Assembly: GCF_031085165.1 (NCBI RefSeq) | Contig: NZ_JAVHTY010000003.1 | Coordinates: forward strand, 1 to 64,000 | Source: Pseudomonas sp. 102515 | Lineage (GTDB): Bacteria; Pseudomonadota; Gammaproteobacteria; Pseudomonadales; Pseudomonadaceae | Length of the DNA: 64,000 nt | Direction of reading: 5' to 3' | Notes under the pieces: generated by a model | The model's input: the letters and a program-made list of their open reading frames with translations, nothing else | What the model was told of the DNA's origin: nothing | Database searches by the model: none | Shown here: positions 38,782 to 50,303 of the stretch, one piece after another | Layout: every line of letters starts with the position of its first letter | How positions within the stretch are numbered: the first letter of the stretch is position 1 | Position numbers and translations under genes: made by a program

Positions 38782-40275
38782 TCAACTCGTCGGTTCTGCG
38801 CGCCCCGTGCCGTCATTACCGCGCGCCCAATAGCCGCGGCGGAACAGGTCACGTTCGCCCAGCGCCAGCAACAGCACCAGGAAGCCCAGCATCGCCACGC
38901 TGACGCTGATGATCAGCTCCAGCAGGCCGACCGGCTTGGGCAACAGGAAACTCAGCAGGGCCACCGCACTGCCGGCACTGAACCAGCGCAGCAGCAGCGA
39001 CAGGTGCAGCCCGGCCAGCGAGTGGCGATAGAGCGCCAGCGCCATGAACACGGCCTGCAGGAAGGCCCCGGTGGTAAAGGAATAGGCCAGCCCCTGGGCA
39101 CCGAACGGCTGGTAAACGGCAGCGTCCAGCGCCACGGTGATGAAGGAGCTGGCCAGGGTGGTGTAGAGGAAGGTCCGGGCACGCTGCTGCGACAGCAGGG
39201 CACGCCCCCACAGCAGGGCCAGTCCCATCCAGGGCAGGCCCAGGGCATAGGCCACCACCAGGGTCGCGGTCGCCGCGCTCTGCTCGGCGCCAAAGGCTCC
39301 GCGCTCCAGCAGGACCTTGACCACCGGCTCCGAATAGCTGAACAGCACCACGGCGGCCGGCACCAGGAACAGCAGGGTCCCGAGCAGCGCCTTGCGCATC
39401 AGCGCGCTGTACTTGTCGGCATTGCCCTCGTTCCAGCTGCGGGTCAGCTCGGGAAAGATCATCGCCAGGATGGACAGCGCATAGAGCGTCAGCGGAATGG
39501 TCACGATGCGGTAGGAAAAGGACAGCATGGTGATATTGCCTTCGGCCAGCAGCGAGGCGAAGAAGCGCTCCGCCAGCATGCAGCCCTGCTGGGCACCGGC
39601 GGCGAGCAGCACCGGGGCGAAGGTCACGGCGAAGGGACTGCCCTCGGGCTTCTCGAAGGCTACCGAGCGCTGGCTGAGATAACCCAGCCGCCGGTGCTGG
39701 ATGACGATCAGCAGCACCTGGGGCAGCAGCATGCCGGTGAACAGCGCGATGCCACTCGGCTGCAGGATGACGATGGCCAGGATGGCGCCCAGATTGAGCA
39801 TCAGGGTGCGGGTCATCGGCAGGATGAAGATGCGATCCAGGTTGAGCAGCGCGCCTTGGCAATAGAGGATGGCCTGCACGCAGATCAGCAGGGTCCCGAC
39901 GGCGAAGACCAGCTTGCCGGTCTCGACCTGCTCATCGCTCCAGCCGGGGGCCAGGGCATGCATCAACCAGGGACTGGCGAGGACACCGATCACCGACAGC
40001 AGCAGGCCGAACAGGCCGATGCGCCAGTACAGCCAGCGACCGACCTGCTCGTACTGGACGTTGCAGCGGTCACGGATACGTTGCAGATAGGGAATCATGG
40101 CATCGCGCAGGGCGAGGCCGAAGAAGCTCTCGAAGAACACTGGCAGGATGAGCGCGACAAAGATCAGGTCGGCTTCCCAACTCACACCGAATTGCCGGGC
40201 GATCAGCAGGTCCCGCAGGAACCCCAGCAGGAAGCTGGCGACGGTGATGGCCAGGATGATGAGGGTCGAACTCAC
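38782..40275 (-). CDS. MurJ-family polysaccharide/lipid flippase-like membrane protein
   Basis: A 497-residue integral membrane protein of the MOP superfamily with about 12-14 helices, for example LIILAITVASFLLGFLRDLL. The pattern GAFGAEQSAAT resembles MurJ-type flippases, which flip undecaprenyl-linked precursors. It is not the usual housekeeping neighbourhood of murJ, so it more likely serves an exopolysaccharide or glycan. The GTG at 40275 has GAGGTG 6 bases upstream and overlaps the stop of a small upstream ORF (GTGA). Confidence 0.82.
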   Translation of the reverse strand: MSSTLIILAITVASFLLGFLRDLLIARQFGVSWEADLIFVALILPVFFESFFGLALRDAMIPYLQRIRDRCNVQYEQVGRWLYWRIGLFGLLLSVIGVLASPWLMHALAPGWSDEQVETGKLVFAVGTLLICVQAILYCQGALLNLDRIFILPMTRTLMLNLGAILAIVILQPSGIALFTGMLLPQVLLIVIQHRRLGYLSQRSVAFEKPEGSPFAVTFAPVLLAAGAQQGCMLAERFFASLLAEGNITMLSFSYRIVTIPLTLYALSILAMIFPELTRSWNEGNADKYSALMRKALLGTLLFLVPAAVVLFSYSEPVVKVLLERGAFGAEQSAATATLVVAYALGLPWMGLALLWGRALLSQQRARTFLYTTLASSFITVALDAAVYQPFGAQGLAYSFTTGAFLQAVFMALALYRHSLAGLHLSLLLRWFSAGSAVALLSFLLPKPVGLLELIISVSVAMLGFLVLLLALGERDLFRRGYWARGNDGTGRAEPTS

Positions 40276-40343
40276 GCCCGCACCTCGGTCGACCCAGAGA
40301 GGCCAAGCGCGGCAATAAGCGGACGGATAAAGATGGCAGGCAT
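40272..40343 (-). CDS. 23-codon ORF translationally overlapping the flippase-like gene
   Basis: ATG 40343 to TGA 40272 encodes a short peptide MPAIFIRPLIAALGLSGSTE.. ending in the overlap GTGA with the flippase-like GTG start. It has only a weak purine stretch (GGAACGAGA) before the ATG. It may be a leader that couples translation, or chance. No homology claimed. Confidence 0.3.
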   Translation of the reverse strand: MPAIFIRPLIAALGLSGSTEVRA

Positions 40344-40529
40344 GGGCGGTCTCGTTCCGTGAGCCGGAGGTGATCCGGATAAAGGCGGGCTGTGATGCCC
40401 GTTTGGTCCAGACTCAGAGACCAGCTTCCGCGCTTAAGTTTCCCGAGGCAAATTCGGAGACACGCAGAAATGTCGAACGATTGGCAAATTGCCATGACTC
40501 GCCGGAGGCTGACCGCCGAGCGGTAGTCC

Positions 40530-40558
40530 TTGCAATCCCGTGGCAAGCCAACTACTGT
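40530..40558 (+). promoter_or_regulatory. Promoter of yebG overlapping the LexA box
   Basis: A -35-like TTGCAA (40530-40535), a 17-base spacer and a -10-like TACTGT (40553-40558). The -10 overlaps the LexA box that follows, the expected arrangement for repression by promoter occlusion. Confidence 0.6.
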
Positions 40559-40570
40559 ATATATAACCAG
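40555..40570 (+). promoter_or_regulatory. LexA (SOS) box upstream of yebG
   Basis: CTGTATATATAACCAG fits CTG-N10-CAG with an alternating TA core, the gammaproteobacterial LexA operator. It lies 21 bases before the yebG start codon. Confidence 0.85.
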
Positions 40571-40591
40571 ATACAGAATACGAGGTGACGC

Positions 40592-40846
40592 ATGGCCGTC
40601 GAAGTGTTGTATCGCAGCAGCCGAGATCCGGAGCGCCTGTTCATGGATAAAGCCGAAGCCGATCGTCACGATAAAATGTTGGAGCTGGCTGAGTCGCTCG
40701 CCAGCGTGCTGGACAAGGCCGTACCCGGTCTTGCCGAGAAGCAGTGCGAAGACCTGGGGCTGTTCATGGCCCGCAATCGCGAGGTCTTTGCCCGGGCGTT
40801 TCGCAACCAGCCGGATGCACTGGGCGAGTTGGACCTGCCCAGCTAG
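40592..40846 (+). CDS. yebG: YebG family DNA-damage-inducible protein
   Basis: An 84-residue protein with the YebG pattern MAVEVLYRSSRDPERLFMDKAEADRHDKMLELAESLASVLDK. E. coli YebG is LexA-regulated but of unclear function. Here a LexA box lies in the promoter and GAGGTGACGC precedes the ATG, supporting SOS control. The downstream nucleoside hydrolase gene, after 55 bases, may be co-transcribed. Confidence 0.87.
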   Translation: MAVEVLYRSSRDPERLFMDKAEADRHDKMLELAESLASVLDKAVPGLAEKQCEDLGLFMARNREVFARAFRNQPDALGELDLPS

Positions 40847-40901
40847 CAGGGGCGCTACCCCTCGGGTAGCCTGGGAAGAGATCTGAGCCGGAGAAAGCCT
40901 C

Positions 40902-41855
40902 TTGTCCCTTCCCATCATCTTCGATACCGATCCTGGCGTGGACGACGCCCAGGCCATCGCCCTGCTGTTTGCCGATCCCGAATTCGAGGTGATCGGCCTG
41001 ACCACCACCTTTGGCAATGTGCCGGTCACCACGGCGACCCGTAACGCCCTGCTGCTCACCGAGCTGGCCGGCCGGGATACGCCCGTCGCTGCGGGTGTCG
41101 CCGAACCTTTGGTCAAGCGGGCCGGCAACCATGCCCTGCACGTGCACGGCCAGGATGGCCTGGGCAACCAGCAGCTGCCCGCGCCGAGCCAGACGCCCCA
41201 TGTCCTGGATGCGGCGCGCTTCATCGTCGAGCAGACCCGCCTGCGACCGGGTGAGATCACCCTGGTGGCGGTCGGGCCGCTGGGCAACCTGGCCCTCGCC
41301 CTGGCGCTGGATCCCACGGTCGCCGAGCGCGTCCGCGAGGTGGTGGTGATGGGCGGCGCCATCGTCGAGCCGGGCAACGTCACGCCGGTGGCCGAAGCCA
41401 ATATCTTTTCTGATCCCCATGCCGCGGCGCGGGTCTTCGCCGCCCCCTGGCCGCTGACTCTGGTCGGCCTGGACGCCACCCACCGCGCCGTGCTCGACCC
41501 GCCGCGCCTGCAGCGCATCGCGGCGCGCCAGGGCGCCCTCGGTGAGGTGCTTGCCCGCAGCTATGATTTCTATGCGGACTTCTACCGCAGCGTGAAGGAC
41601 ATCGACGGCTGCCATCCCCATGACAGCTGCGCCCTCGCCTACCTGCGCCGCCCCGAGCTGTTCCACACCGCGCGCGGTCACCTCAGCGTCGGTACCGAAG
41701 GTCTGGCGGAAGGCCAGACCTTCTTCGCGCCCGAGGGTCGCGCCTACCTGGACGGGCGCTGGTCCGGCAACCCGCTGGTAACGGTCTGCCTGGGCATGGA
41801 CGGCGCCGCCATGGTCGCCTGGATGGAAGAGGTCCTGACCGCGACCGAGCGGTAA
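40902..41855 (+). CDS. Nucleoside hydrolase (inosine-uridine preferring type)
   Basis: A 317-residue enzyme that splits ribonucleosides to base + ribose. The Ca2+-binding signature DTDPGVDDA (residues 8-16) is present, with TTTFGNVPVTT, VVMGGAIVEPGN, AEANIFSDPHAA and a distal His (HPHDSCALAYL). The TTG start at 40902 is supported by GGAGA 7 bases upstream. A bidirectional terminator follows, shared with convergent fba. Confidence 0.9.
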   Translation: MSLPIIFDTDPGVDDAQAIALLFADPEFEVIGLTTTFGNVPVTTATRNALLLTELAGRDTPVAAGVAEPLVKRAGNHALHVHGQDGLGNQQLPAPSQTPHVLDAARFIVEQTRLRPGEITLVAVGPLGNLALALALDPTVAERVREVVVMGGAIVEPGNVTPVAEANIFSDPHAAARVFAAPWPLTLVGLDATHRAVLDPPRLQRIAARQGALGEVLARSYDFYADFYRSVKDIDGCHPHDSCALAYLRRPELFHTARGHLSVGTEGLAEGQTFFAPEGRAYLDGRWSGNPLVTVCLGMDGAAMVAWMEEVLTATER

Positions 41856-41901
41856 GGAGCGGCGCGCCGCCGTTCATGCGCCAAGCGATCGACAGGCGAA
41901 A

Positions 41902-41925
41902 AAAAGGCCCCTTGCGGGGCCTTTT
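41902..41925. terminator. Bidirectional rho-independent terminator
   Basis: AAAAGGCCCC/GGGGCCTTTT perfect stem, loop TTGC, with A-runs before and T-runs after; shared by the nucleoside hydrolase gene and fba. Confidence 0.9.
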
Positions 41926-41937
41926 CTACATCCCGGA

Positions 41938-43002
41938 TCAGTTGACCTTGGGATCCAGTTCGCCGCGGGCATAACGCTCGAACATGACGTCCAGGGAGAT
42001 CGGCTTGATCTTGGAGGCCTGGCCGGCGGTGCCGAAGGCTTCGTAACGGGCGATGCAGACATCGCGCATGGCGGTCACGGTCTTGGCCAGGTACTTGCGC
42101 GGATCGAACTCGCTACGGTTCTTGGCCATGAACTCGCGGATGGCACCGGTGGAGGCCAGGCGCAGGTCGGTGTCGATGTTGACCTTGCGGACGCCGTACT
42201 TGATGCCTTCGACGATCTCCTCGACCGGCACGCCGTAGGTTTCCTTGATGTCGCCACCGTACTCGTTGATGATCTTCAGCCACTCCTGGGGCACCGAGCT
42301 GGAGCCGTGCATCACCAGGTGGGTGTCCGGGATACGCGCATGGATTTCCTTGATGCGCTGGATCGACAGGGTGTCCCCGGTCGGCGGCTTGGTGAACTTG
42401 TAGGCGCCGTGGCTGGTGCCGATGGCGATGGCCAGGGCGTCGACCTTGGTGGCCTTGACGAACTGGGCGGCTTCTTCCGGATCGGTCAGCAGCTGGCTGT
42501 GATCCAGGGTGCCTTCGGCGCCCACGCCGTCTTCTTCACCGGCCATGCCGGTTTCCAGGCTGCCCAGGCAGCCCAGCTCGCCTTCCACGGACACGCCGCA
42601 GGCGTGGGCGAAGGCCACGGTCTGTTGGGTGACGCGCACGTTGTAGTCGTAGTCGGACGGCGTCTTGCCGTCGGCCATCAGCGAGCCGTCCATCATCACC
42701 GAGGAGAAGCCCAGCTGGATGGAACGCTGGCAGATGTCGGGGGTGGTGCCGTGGTCCTGGTGCATGACCACCGGGATGTGCGGGAATTCTTCCACCGCGG
42801 CCAGGATCAGGTGACGCAGGAAGGGAGCGCCGGCGTACTTGCGGGCACCGGCGGAGGCCTGGACGATGACCGGCGAATCGGTCTTGTCGGCGGCTTCCAT
42901 GATGGCGCGCATCTGCTCGAGGTTGTTGACGTTGAAGGCCGGAACGCCATAGCCGAATTCGGCGGCGTGATCCAGCAGCTGACGCATGCTGACGAGTGCC
43001 AT
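41938..43002 (-). CDS. fba: Fructose-1,6-bisphosphate aldolase, class II
   Basis: A zinc-dependent aldolase (354 residues) of glycolysis/gluconeogenesis. N-terminal [19 protein letters not shown], metal-binding HQDH (VVMHQDHGT), [29 protein letters not shown] and [13 protein letters not shown] are all present. It is the last gene of epd-pgk-two lipoproteins-fba on the minus strand, the order of P. aeruginosa PA0551-PA0555 as I recall it. Confidence 0.96.
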   Translation of the reverse strand: MALVSMRQLLDHAAEFGYGVPAFNVNNLEQMRAIMEAADKTDSPVIVQASAGARKYAGAPFLRHLILAAVEEFPHIPVVMHQDHGTTPDICQRSIQLGFSSVMMDGSLMADGKTPSDYDYNVRVTQQTVAFAHACGVSVEGELGCLGSLETGMAGEEDGVGAEGTLDHSQLLTDPEEAAQFVKATKVDALAIAIGTSHGAYKFTKPPTGDTLSIQRIKEIHARIPDTHLVMHGSSSVPQEWLKIINEYGGDIKETYGVPVEEIVEGIKYGVRKVNIDTDLRLASTGAIREFMAKNRSEFDPRKYLAKTVTAMRDVCIARYEAFGTAGQASKIKPISLDVMFERYARGELDPKVN

Positions 43003-43120
43003 TGGTGATTATCTCCCTACAAAGGCGGTGGTGGCGCCAGCCTGCATGAGCGGCTGGCAGGGTTCAAGCGGCCGACCCCTGGCCGCCCTGGATTAATCGG
43101 TTCAGCTGACATTCGCCCGT

Positions 43121-43450
43121 TCAAGGCGTCCGGCAGCCGCGACCGATGAGGTCGTTGCTGGCGATCCAGTAGACGAGTCCCTGGTCGCCGCGGATATGCA
43201 AAGCCACCAGCCCGTCGGTATAGGACTGGCCGTCGGTGGCCGGTTCGCGGTTGAGATGACGGATCAGGCCATCGCCTTCCAGCTTGAGGTCGACGATGGA
43301 CTGGCTGCGATCCACATAGCGCCAGTCGAAGGCCGCCGTGGAATCGCAGACCCAGTGGGTCCAGCCGCCGGTCTGCTGCGCGCCACGGCCGGCGCAACCG
43401 GCCAGCAGGGCGAGACTCAGCAGACCGAGGGCGAGCGTGCGCCCCTTCAC
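43121..43450 (-). CDS. MliC-like small lipoprotein (possible lysozyme inhibitor)
   Basis: A 109-residue protein with a type II signal and lipobox LLAGC (Cys at about 19). The body WVCDSTAAFDWRYVDRSQSI.. resembles the MliC c-type lysozyme inhibitor fold: WxCD near the start, a YxDG motif and a C-terminal GC that can pair in a disulfide. The GTG start overlaps the stop of the upstream lipoprotein gene (GTGA). The MliC link is a similarity judged by eye. Confidence 0.7.
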   Translation of the reverse strand: MKGRTLALGLLSLALLAGCAGRGAQQTGGWTHWVCDSTAAFDWRYVDRSQSIVDLKLEGDGLIRHLNREPATDGQSYTDGLVALHIRGDQGLVYWIASNDLIGRGCRTP

Positions 43451-43638
43451 TGGGCGCAACCGCTGGCAGGACGGCTGGCGTTGCCAGTGAGCGTATCGAC
43501 GCGCTCGCCGTTCTGCGCCGTGGGCGTGGCGGCCGCCGCGGGTGGCGGCGCGAACACCGCGCAGGCCTTGTCGGCATTGCCACCGGCGCAACCGGCCAGC
43601 ATCAGGACAGCGGAACAGACGAGCAGCGGCGTACGCAT
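43447..43638 (-). CDS. Small Ala/Pro-rich lipoprotein
   Basis: A 63-residue predicted lipoprotein with lipobox LAGC (Cys at about 17), then an Ala/Pro-rich short mature part ending in GCAQ. AGGAG lies 8 bases before the ATG. It lies between pgk (5 bases after the pgk stop) and the MliC-like gene, and its stop overlaps that start. Function unknown; it belongs with the PA0553-PA0554 type small genes of this operon. Confidence 0.72.
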   Translation of the reverse strand: MRTPLLVCSAVLMLAGCAGGNADKACAVFAPPPAAAATPTAQNGERVDTLTGNASRPASGCAQ

Positions 43639-43643
43639 GGCGA

Positions 43644-44807
43644 TTACTCCTGGGCGCGTTGCTGGAGGACTTCGACGGCCGGCAGGACCTTGCCCTCGAC
43701 GAATTCGAGGAAGGCGCCGCCGCCGGTGGAGATATAGGAGACCTTCTCGCCGATGCCGTACTTGTCGATGGCGGCCAGGGTGTCGCCACCGCCGGCGATG
43801 GAGAAGGCATCGCTGTCGGCGATGGCCTGGGCCAGGGTGCGGGTGCCTTCGCCGAACTGGTCGAATTCGAAGACACCGACCGGACCGTTCCAGAGGATGG
43901 TCTTGGCCGACTTCAGCAGGTCGGCGAATTGCTGGGCGCTCACCGGGCCGATGTCGAGGATCATGTCGTCGTCGGCCACGTCGTTGATCGACTTGGTGAC
44001 GGCTTCGGCGGTCTCGGCGAATTCCTTGGCGACCACCACGTCGACCGGCAGCGGCACGCTGACCTTAGCGGCGATGGCCTTGGCGGTGTCCACCAGATCG
44101 GCTTCGTACAACGACTTGCCGACCTTGTAGCCAGCTGCGGCCAGGAAGGTGTTGGCGATGCCGCCGCCGACGATCAGCTGGTCACAGATCTGCGCCAGGG
44201 AATTGAGCACGTCCAGCTTGGTGGACACCTTGGAGCCGGCGACGATGGCCGCCATCGGCCGGGCCGGATTGCCCAGCGCCTTGCCCAGGGCGTCCAGCTC
44301 GCCGGCCAGCAGCGGACCGGCCGCAGCGACCTTGGCGAACTTGGCCACGCCGTGGGTCGAACCCTCGGCGCGGTGGGCGGTGCCGAAGGCGTCCATGACA
44401 AAGACGTCGCACAGGGCGGCATAGCGCTTCGCCAGGTCATCGGCGTTCTTTTTCTCGCCCACGTTGAAGCGCACGTTCTCCAGCAGTACCAGCTGACCCG
44501 GGTCGACCTGGACGCCGCCCAGGTAGTCCTTCACCAGCGGCACCTCGCGGCCCAGGGCCTTGCCCAGATAGGCAGCGACCGGTGCCAGGCTGTTTTCCTC
44601 GCTGAATTCGCCCTCGGTGGGACGGCCCAGGTGCGAGCAGACGATGACGGCGGCACCCTTTTCCAGGGCCAGCTTGAGGGTCGGCAGGGCGGCGACCAGG
44701 CGGGCATCGCTCTTGATCTGGCCTTCCTTCACCGGAACGTTGAGGTCTTCGCGGATCAGGACGCGCTTACCCTTCAGATCGAGGTCGCTCATTTTCAACA
44801 CGGACAT
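43644..44807 (-). CDS. pgk: Phosphoglycerate kinase
   Basis: A 387-residue enzyme for 1,3-bisphosphoglycerate + ADP to 3-phosphoglycerate + ATP. The signatures [66 protein letters not shown] and [12 protein letters not shown] are intact. The start is ATG 44807 or, five codons on, 44792. It is 27 bases downstream of epd. Confidence 0.97.
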   Translation of the reverse strand: MSVLKMSDLDLKGKRVLIREDLNVPVKEGQIKSDARLVAALPTLKLALEKGAAVIVCSHLGRPTEGEFSEENSLAPVAAYLGKALGREVPLVKDYLGGVQVDPGQLVLLENVRFNVGEKKNADDLAKRYAALCDVFVMDAFGTAHRAEGSTHGVAKFAKVAAAGPLLAGELDALGKALGNPARPMAAIVAGSKVSTKLDVLNSLAQICDQLIVGGGIANTFLAAAGYKVGKSLYEADLVDTAKAIAAKVSVPLPVDVVVAKEFAETAEAVTKSINDVADDDMILDIGPVSAQQFADLLKSAKTILWNGPVGVFEFDQFGEGTRTLAQAIADSDAFSIAGGGDTLAAIDKYGIGEKVSYISTGGGAFLEFVEGKVLPAVEVLQQRAQE

Positions 44808-44834
44808 ACAGGCAATCCCTTAGTTGTGCTTGTT

Positions 44835-45878
44835 TCAGGTGGGCTTGGCGATGCGCAGCCAATGGCCGGCGACGTCGAGCATGCGGTTGGCGAAGCCCCA
44901 TTCGTTGTCGAACCACACCAGCAGATTGACCAGTCGGGGACCGGAGACGCGGGTCTGGCTACCATCGACGATGGCGGAATGGGGATCGTGGTTGAAATCG
45001 CAGGAGGCGTGGGGCAACTCGGTGTAGTCGATCAGCCCGGCCAGGGGACCGCTCCGGGCGGCATCACGCAAGAGGGTGTTGAGGGCGGGGGCCGTGGTGT
45101 CGCGGCCGACGATGCAGGTGATGTCCAGGCAGGAGACATTGACCGTGGGTACGCGCACGGCACGGGCCTGGATGCGCCCGCCGAGCTCGGGCAGCAGCCG
45201 TTCGATGCCTCGCGCCAGGCCGGTCGCCACCGGGATGATCGACTGGAACGCCGAGCGCGTCCGCCGCAGATCTTCGGCATGGTAGGCGTCGATCACGGGC
45301 TGGTCGTTCATGGCCGAGTGGATCGTGGTGATGGAGACGTACTCCAGACCCAGGGTCTCGTGCAAAAGTTTCAGCACCGGGACGCTGCAGTTGGTGGTAC
45401 AGGAGGCATTCGAGACCAGCGTCTCGTCACCGCGCAGCGCCTGCTGGTTGACCCCGTATACCACGGTGGCGTCCACGTCGGTCTCGCTGACCATGGGCTG
45501 GGAGAACAGCACCCGCGGCGCGCCTGCGGCCAGGAAGCGCCCGGCCTCGGCGCGGGTGCTGAAGGCACCGGAGCATTCCAGCACCAGATCGACGTCCAGT
45601 GCCGCCCAGTCGACCCGCTCCGGTTCGGCCTCCCGGCGGATCGCCAGGGCCTGGTCGCCGATGCGCAGGCGTTCACCCTCCAGCGCGACCCGCCCGGGAA
45701 AGCGGCCATGGGTGGAGTCGAAGCGGGTGAGATATTCCAGGCTGGGCCGGTCGGCCAGATCGTTGAGAGCGACGATGGCGAGCTCGGTGGCCGCGCCGCG
45801 CTCGTGCAGCGCACGCAACACGCAACGACCGATGCGACCGTAGCCGTTGAGAGCGAGGCGATAGCGAGCGGAACTCAT
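44835..45878 (-). CDS. epd: Erythrose-4-phosphate dehydrogenase
   Basis: A GAPDH-family enzyme (347 residues). It oxidises erythrose-4-phosphate to 4-phosphoerythronate, the first step of the pyridoxal phosphate DXP-independent branch. The Rossmann start is LALNGYGRIGRCVLRAL and the catalytic Cys160 lies in SNASCTTNC. It is read as epd because of its clustering with pgk and fba. GAPDH activity cannot be excluded by eye. It precedes pgk by 27 bases. Confidence 0.9.
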   Translation of the reverse strand: MSSARYRLALNGYGRIGRCVLRALHERGAATELAIVALNDLADRPSLEYLTRFDSTHGRFPGRVALEGERLRIGDQALAIRREAEPERVDWAALDVDLVLECSGAFSTRAEAGRFLAAGAPRVLFSQPMVSETDVDATVVYGVNQQALRGDETLVSNASCTTNCSVPVLKLLHETLGLEYVSITTIHSAMNDQPVIDAYHAEDLRRTRSAFQSIIPVATGLARGIERLLPELGGRIQARAVRVPTVNVSCLDITCIVGRDTTAPALNTLLRDAARSGPLAGLIDYTELPHASCDFNHDPHSAIVDGSQTRVSGPRLVNLLVWFDNEWGFANRMLDVAGHWLRIAKPT

Positions 45879-46174
45879 GCGTGAACGGACCCGGGCGCAA
45901 GCGAAAGGCCGATTATGCGGCGGTTCGACGACGAATGGGAGTCGCCAGGGTAGTCAGGTCGACTTTCGCACTACAAAAAGGCGTTCTCCTTGGCAGACAG
46001 GAAAGAAATCCGCCGCCTAGCCTGGGCCTCCTGCCGCATCCGCGCGGGATCGTTGTCAGCCGAGCAACGGTGAAGGTAGTTCCATGAACGTCAGGACTAC
46101 CCAAGGAGCCCTTCAGGGGCAAGCAGCAATCGTTACCCAGGGGTGATAGATCAACAGCATGACCCAGATCAAAA

Positions 46175-46190
46175 ACCCCACTTGTTGTGT
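46175..46190 (+). promoter_or_regulatory. NrdR box 1 of the nrdHIEF promoter
   Basis: ACCCCACTTGTTGTGT matches about 11 of 16 positions of the NrdR consensus. It starts 31 bp before box 2, the three-helical-turn spacing typical of NrdR operator pairs. Confidence 0.65.
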
Positions 46191-46205
46191 TATAGAAATT
46201 ACAAA

Positions 46206-46221
46206 ACACCATATGTAGTAT
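46206..46221 (+). promoter_or_regulatory. NrdR box 2 of the nrdHIEF promoter
   Basis: ACACCATATGTAGTAT matches about 13 of 16 NrdR consensus positions, with the central ATAT. It pairs with box 1 at 31-bp offset. NrdR with bound ATP/dATP represses RNR genes. Confidence 0.75.
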
Positions 46222-46341
46222 CTGGACCGAACTTGAGGCCCAAGCCGAACTCGAAGGAAGAGACCCGCGCCGCCCTGGCAAACGCCGGCTGGCGTCAGGC
46301 TTTTTCCTTTGAATTCGCCCCACTGAGGACAGGAGTCAGCC

Positions 46342-46566
46342 ATGACCATCACCATCTACAGCAAGCCCGCCTGCGTGCAGTGCAACGCCACCTATCGTGC
46401 CCTGGATCGCCAGGGCATCACCTACCAGGTGGTGGATATCGAGCAGGACGCCCAGGCGCGCCAGACCGTGGAATCCCTGGGCTATCGCCAGGTGCCGGTG
46501 GTGGTGGCCGGTGACGACCACTGGGCCGGCTTCCGCCCGGACAAGCTCGGCCAGTTGGTGGCCTGA
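46342..46566 (+). CDS. nrdH: NrdH glutaredoxin-like electron donor
   Basis: A 74-residue redoxin that reduces class Ib ribonucleotide reductase. The active-site CVQC is at C11 and C14, followed by the typical ..[19 protein letters not shown]. First gene of nrdHIEF, 12 bases before nrdI. Confidence 0.93.
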   Translation: MTITIYSKPACVQCNATYRALDRQGITYQVVDIEQDAQARQTVESLGYRQVPVVVAGDDHWAGFRPDKLGQLVA

Positions 46567-46578
46567 GGCGCTCAGACC

Positions 46579-46964
46579 ATGGGCGAGCTGCTGTATTTCT
46601 CCAGCACCTCGGAGAACACCCACAGATTCGTCGAGAAGCTCGGCCTGCCGGCGCGGCGCATCCCCCAGGACCCCGCCGCCGAACCGCTCCAGGCCCGCGA
46701 GCCCTACATCCTGGTGCTGCCCACCTATGGCGGCGGTGGCAGCAAGGGCGCGGTGCCCAAGCCGGTCATCCACTTTCTCAACGATCCGCACAACCGCGCC
46801 CTGATCCGCGGCGTCATCGCCGCGGGCAACACCAACTTCGGCGAGGGTTACTGCCTGGGCGGACGCATCGTCGCCCAGAAATGCGCGGTGCCCCTGCTCT
46901 ACCAATTCGAATTGCTCGGCACGACGGAGGATGTCGACCGGGTGCGCACGGGAGTGAACGACTT

Positions 46965-46983
<19 letters not shown>
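46579..46983 (+). CDS. nrdI: NrdI flavodoxin-like maturation protein
   Basis: A 134-residue FMN protein that supplies the oxidant for the dimanganese-tyrosyl radical of NrdF. Motifs are [36 protein letters not shown] and a C-terminal DFWQRQA. It lies between nrdH and nrdE and overlaps the nrdE start. Confidence 0.93.
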
Positions 46984-50097
<3,114 letters not shown>

Positions 50098-50115
50098 GCC
50101 CCGATCGCAGCTGCG

Positions 50116-50209
50116 GTAGGTTGGGTTGAGCACAGCGAAGCCCAACAGATCTTGCCTCGGCGTCCGCGCTGTTGGGCTTCGACGATGGAACCGTCTCAGC
50201 CCAACCTAC
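50116..50209. repeat. REPIN-like paired palindrome of the GTAGGTTGGG family
   Basis: The left unit runs from GTAGGTTGGGTTGAG to AAGCCCAAC (50116-50146). The right unit runs from GTTGGGCTTCG (50171) to AGCCCAACCTAC (50209). The right unit is the inverse of the left, so together they form a symmetric two-hairpin element of about 94 bp. Same family as 6062-6093 and the outer arms of 14033-14912. Confidence 0.75.
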
Positions 50210-50303
50210 GGTTCATCGTAGCCATGGCCGCGACGGCCTCCACCTCAGCGGTCCCGTCCGAAAACGGCCAGTCACCCCTACCCGGCGGTGCTAACCTGCC
50301 GCC

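Larger units (their letters stand above)
45879..46341. promoter_or_regulatory. 463-bp divergent intergenic region (epd / nrdHIEF)
   Basis: Contains the NrdR operator pair on the nrd side (46175-46221) and a small hairpin GGTAGTTCC/GGACTACC (46075-46101). The part nearest nrdH is AT-rich. No coding gene or RNA gene was recognised in this interval. Confidence 0.6.

Noticed and set aside
38761..40362. A 533-codon plus-strand frame rich in Gln/His/Glu opposite the flippase-like gene
   Set aside because: The composition is the typical mirror of a hydrophobic membrane gene on the other strand.
45879..46170. A cobalamin riboswitch upstream of nrdHIEF
   Set aside because: AGTCAGG-like fragments occur (for example 45954 and 46089) but the B12-box and core helices do not assemble.
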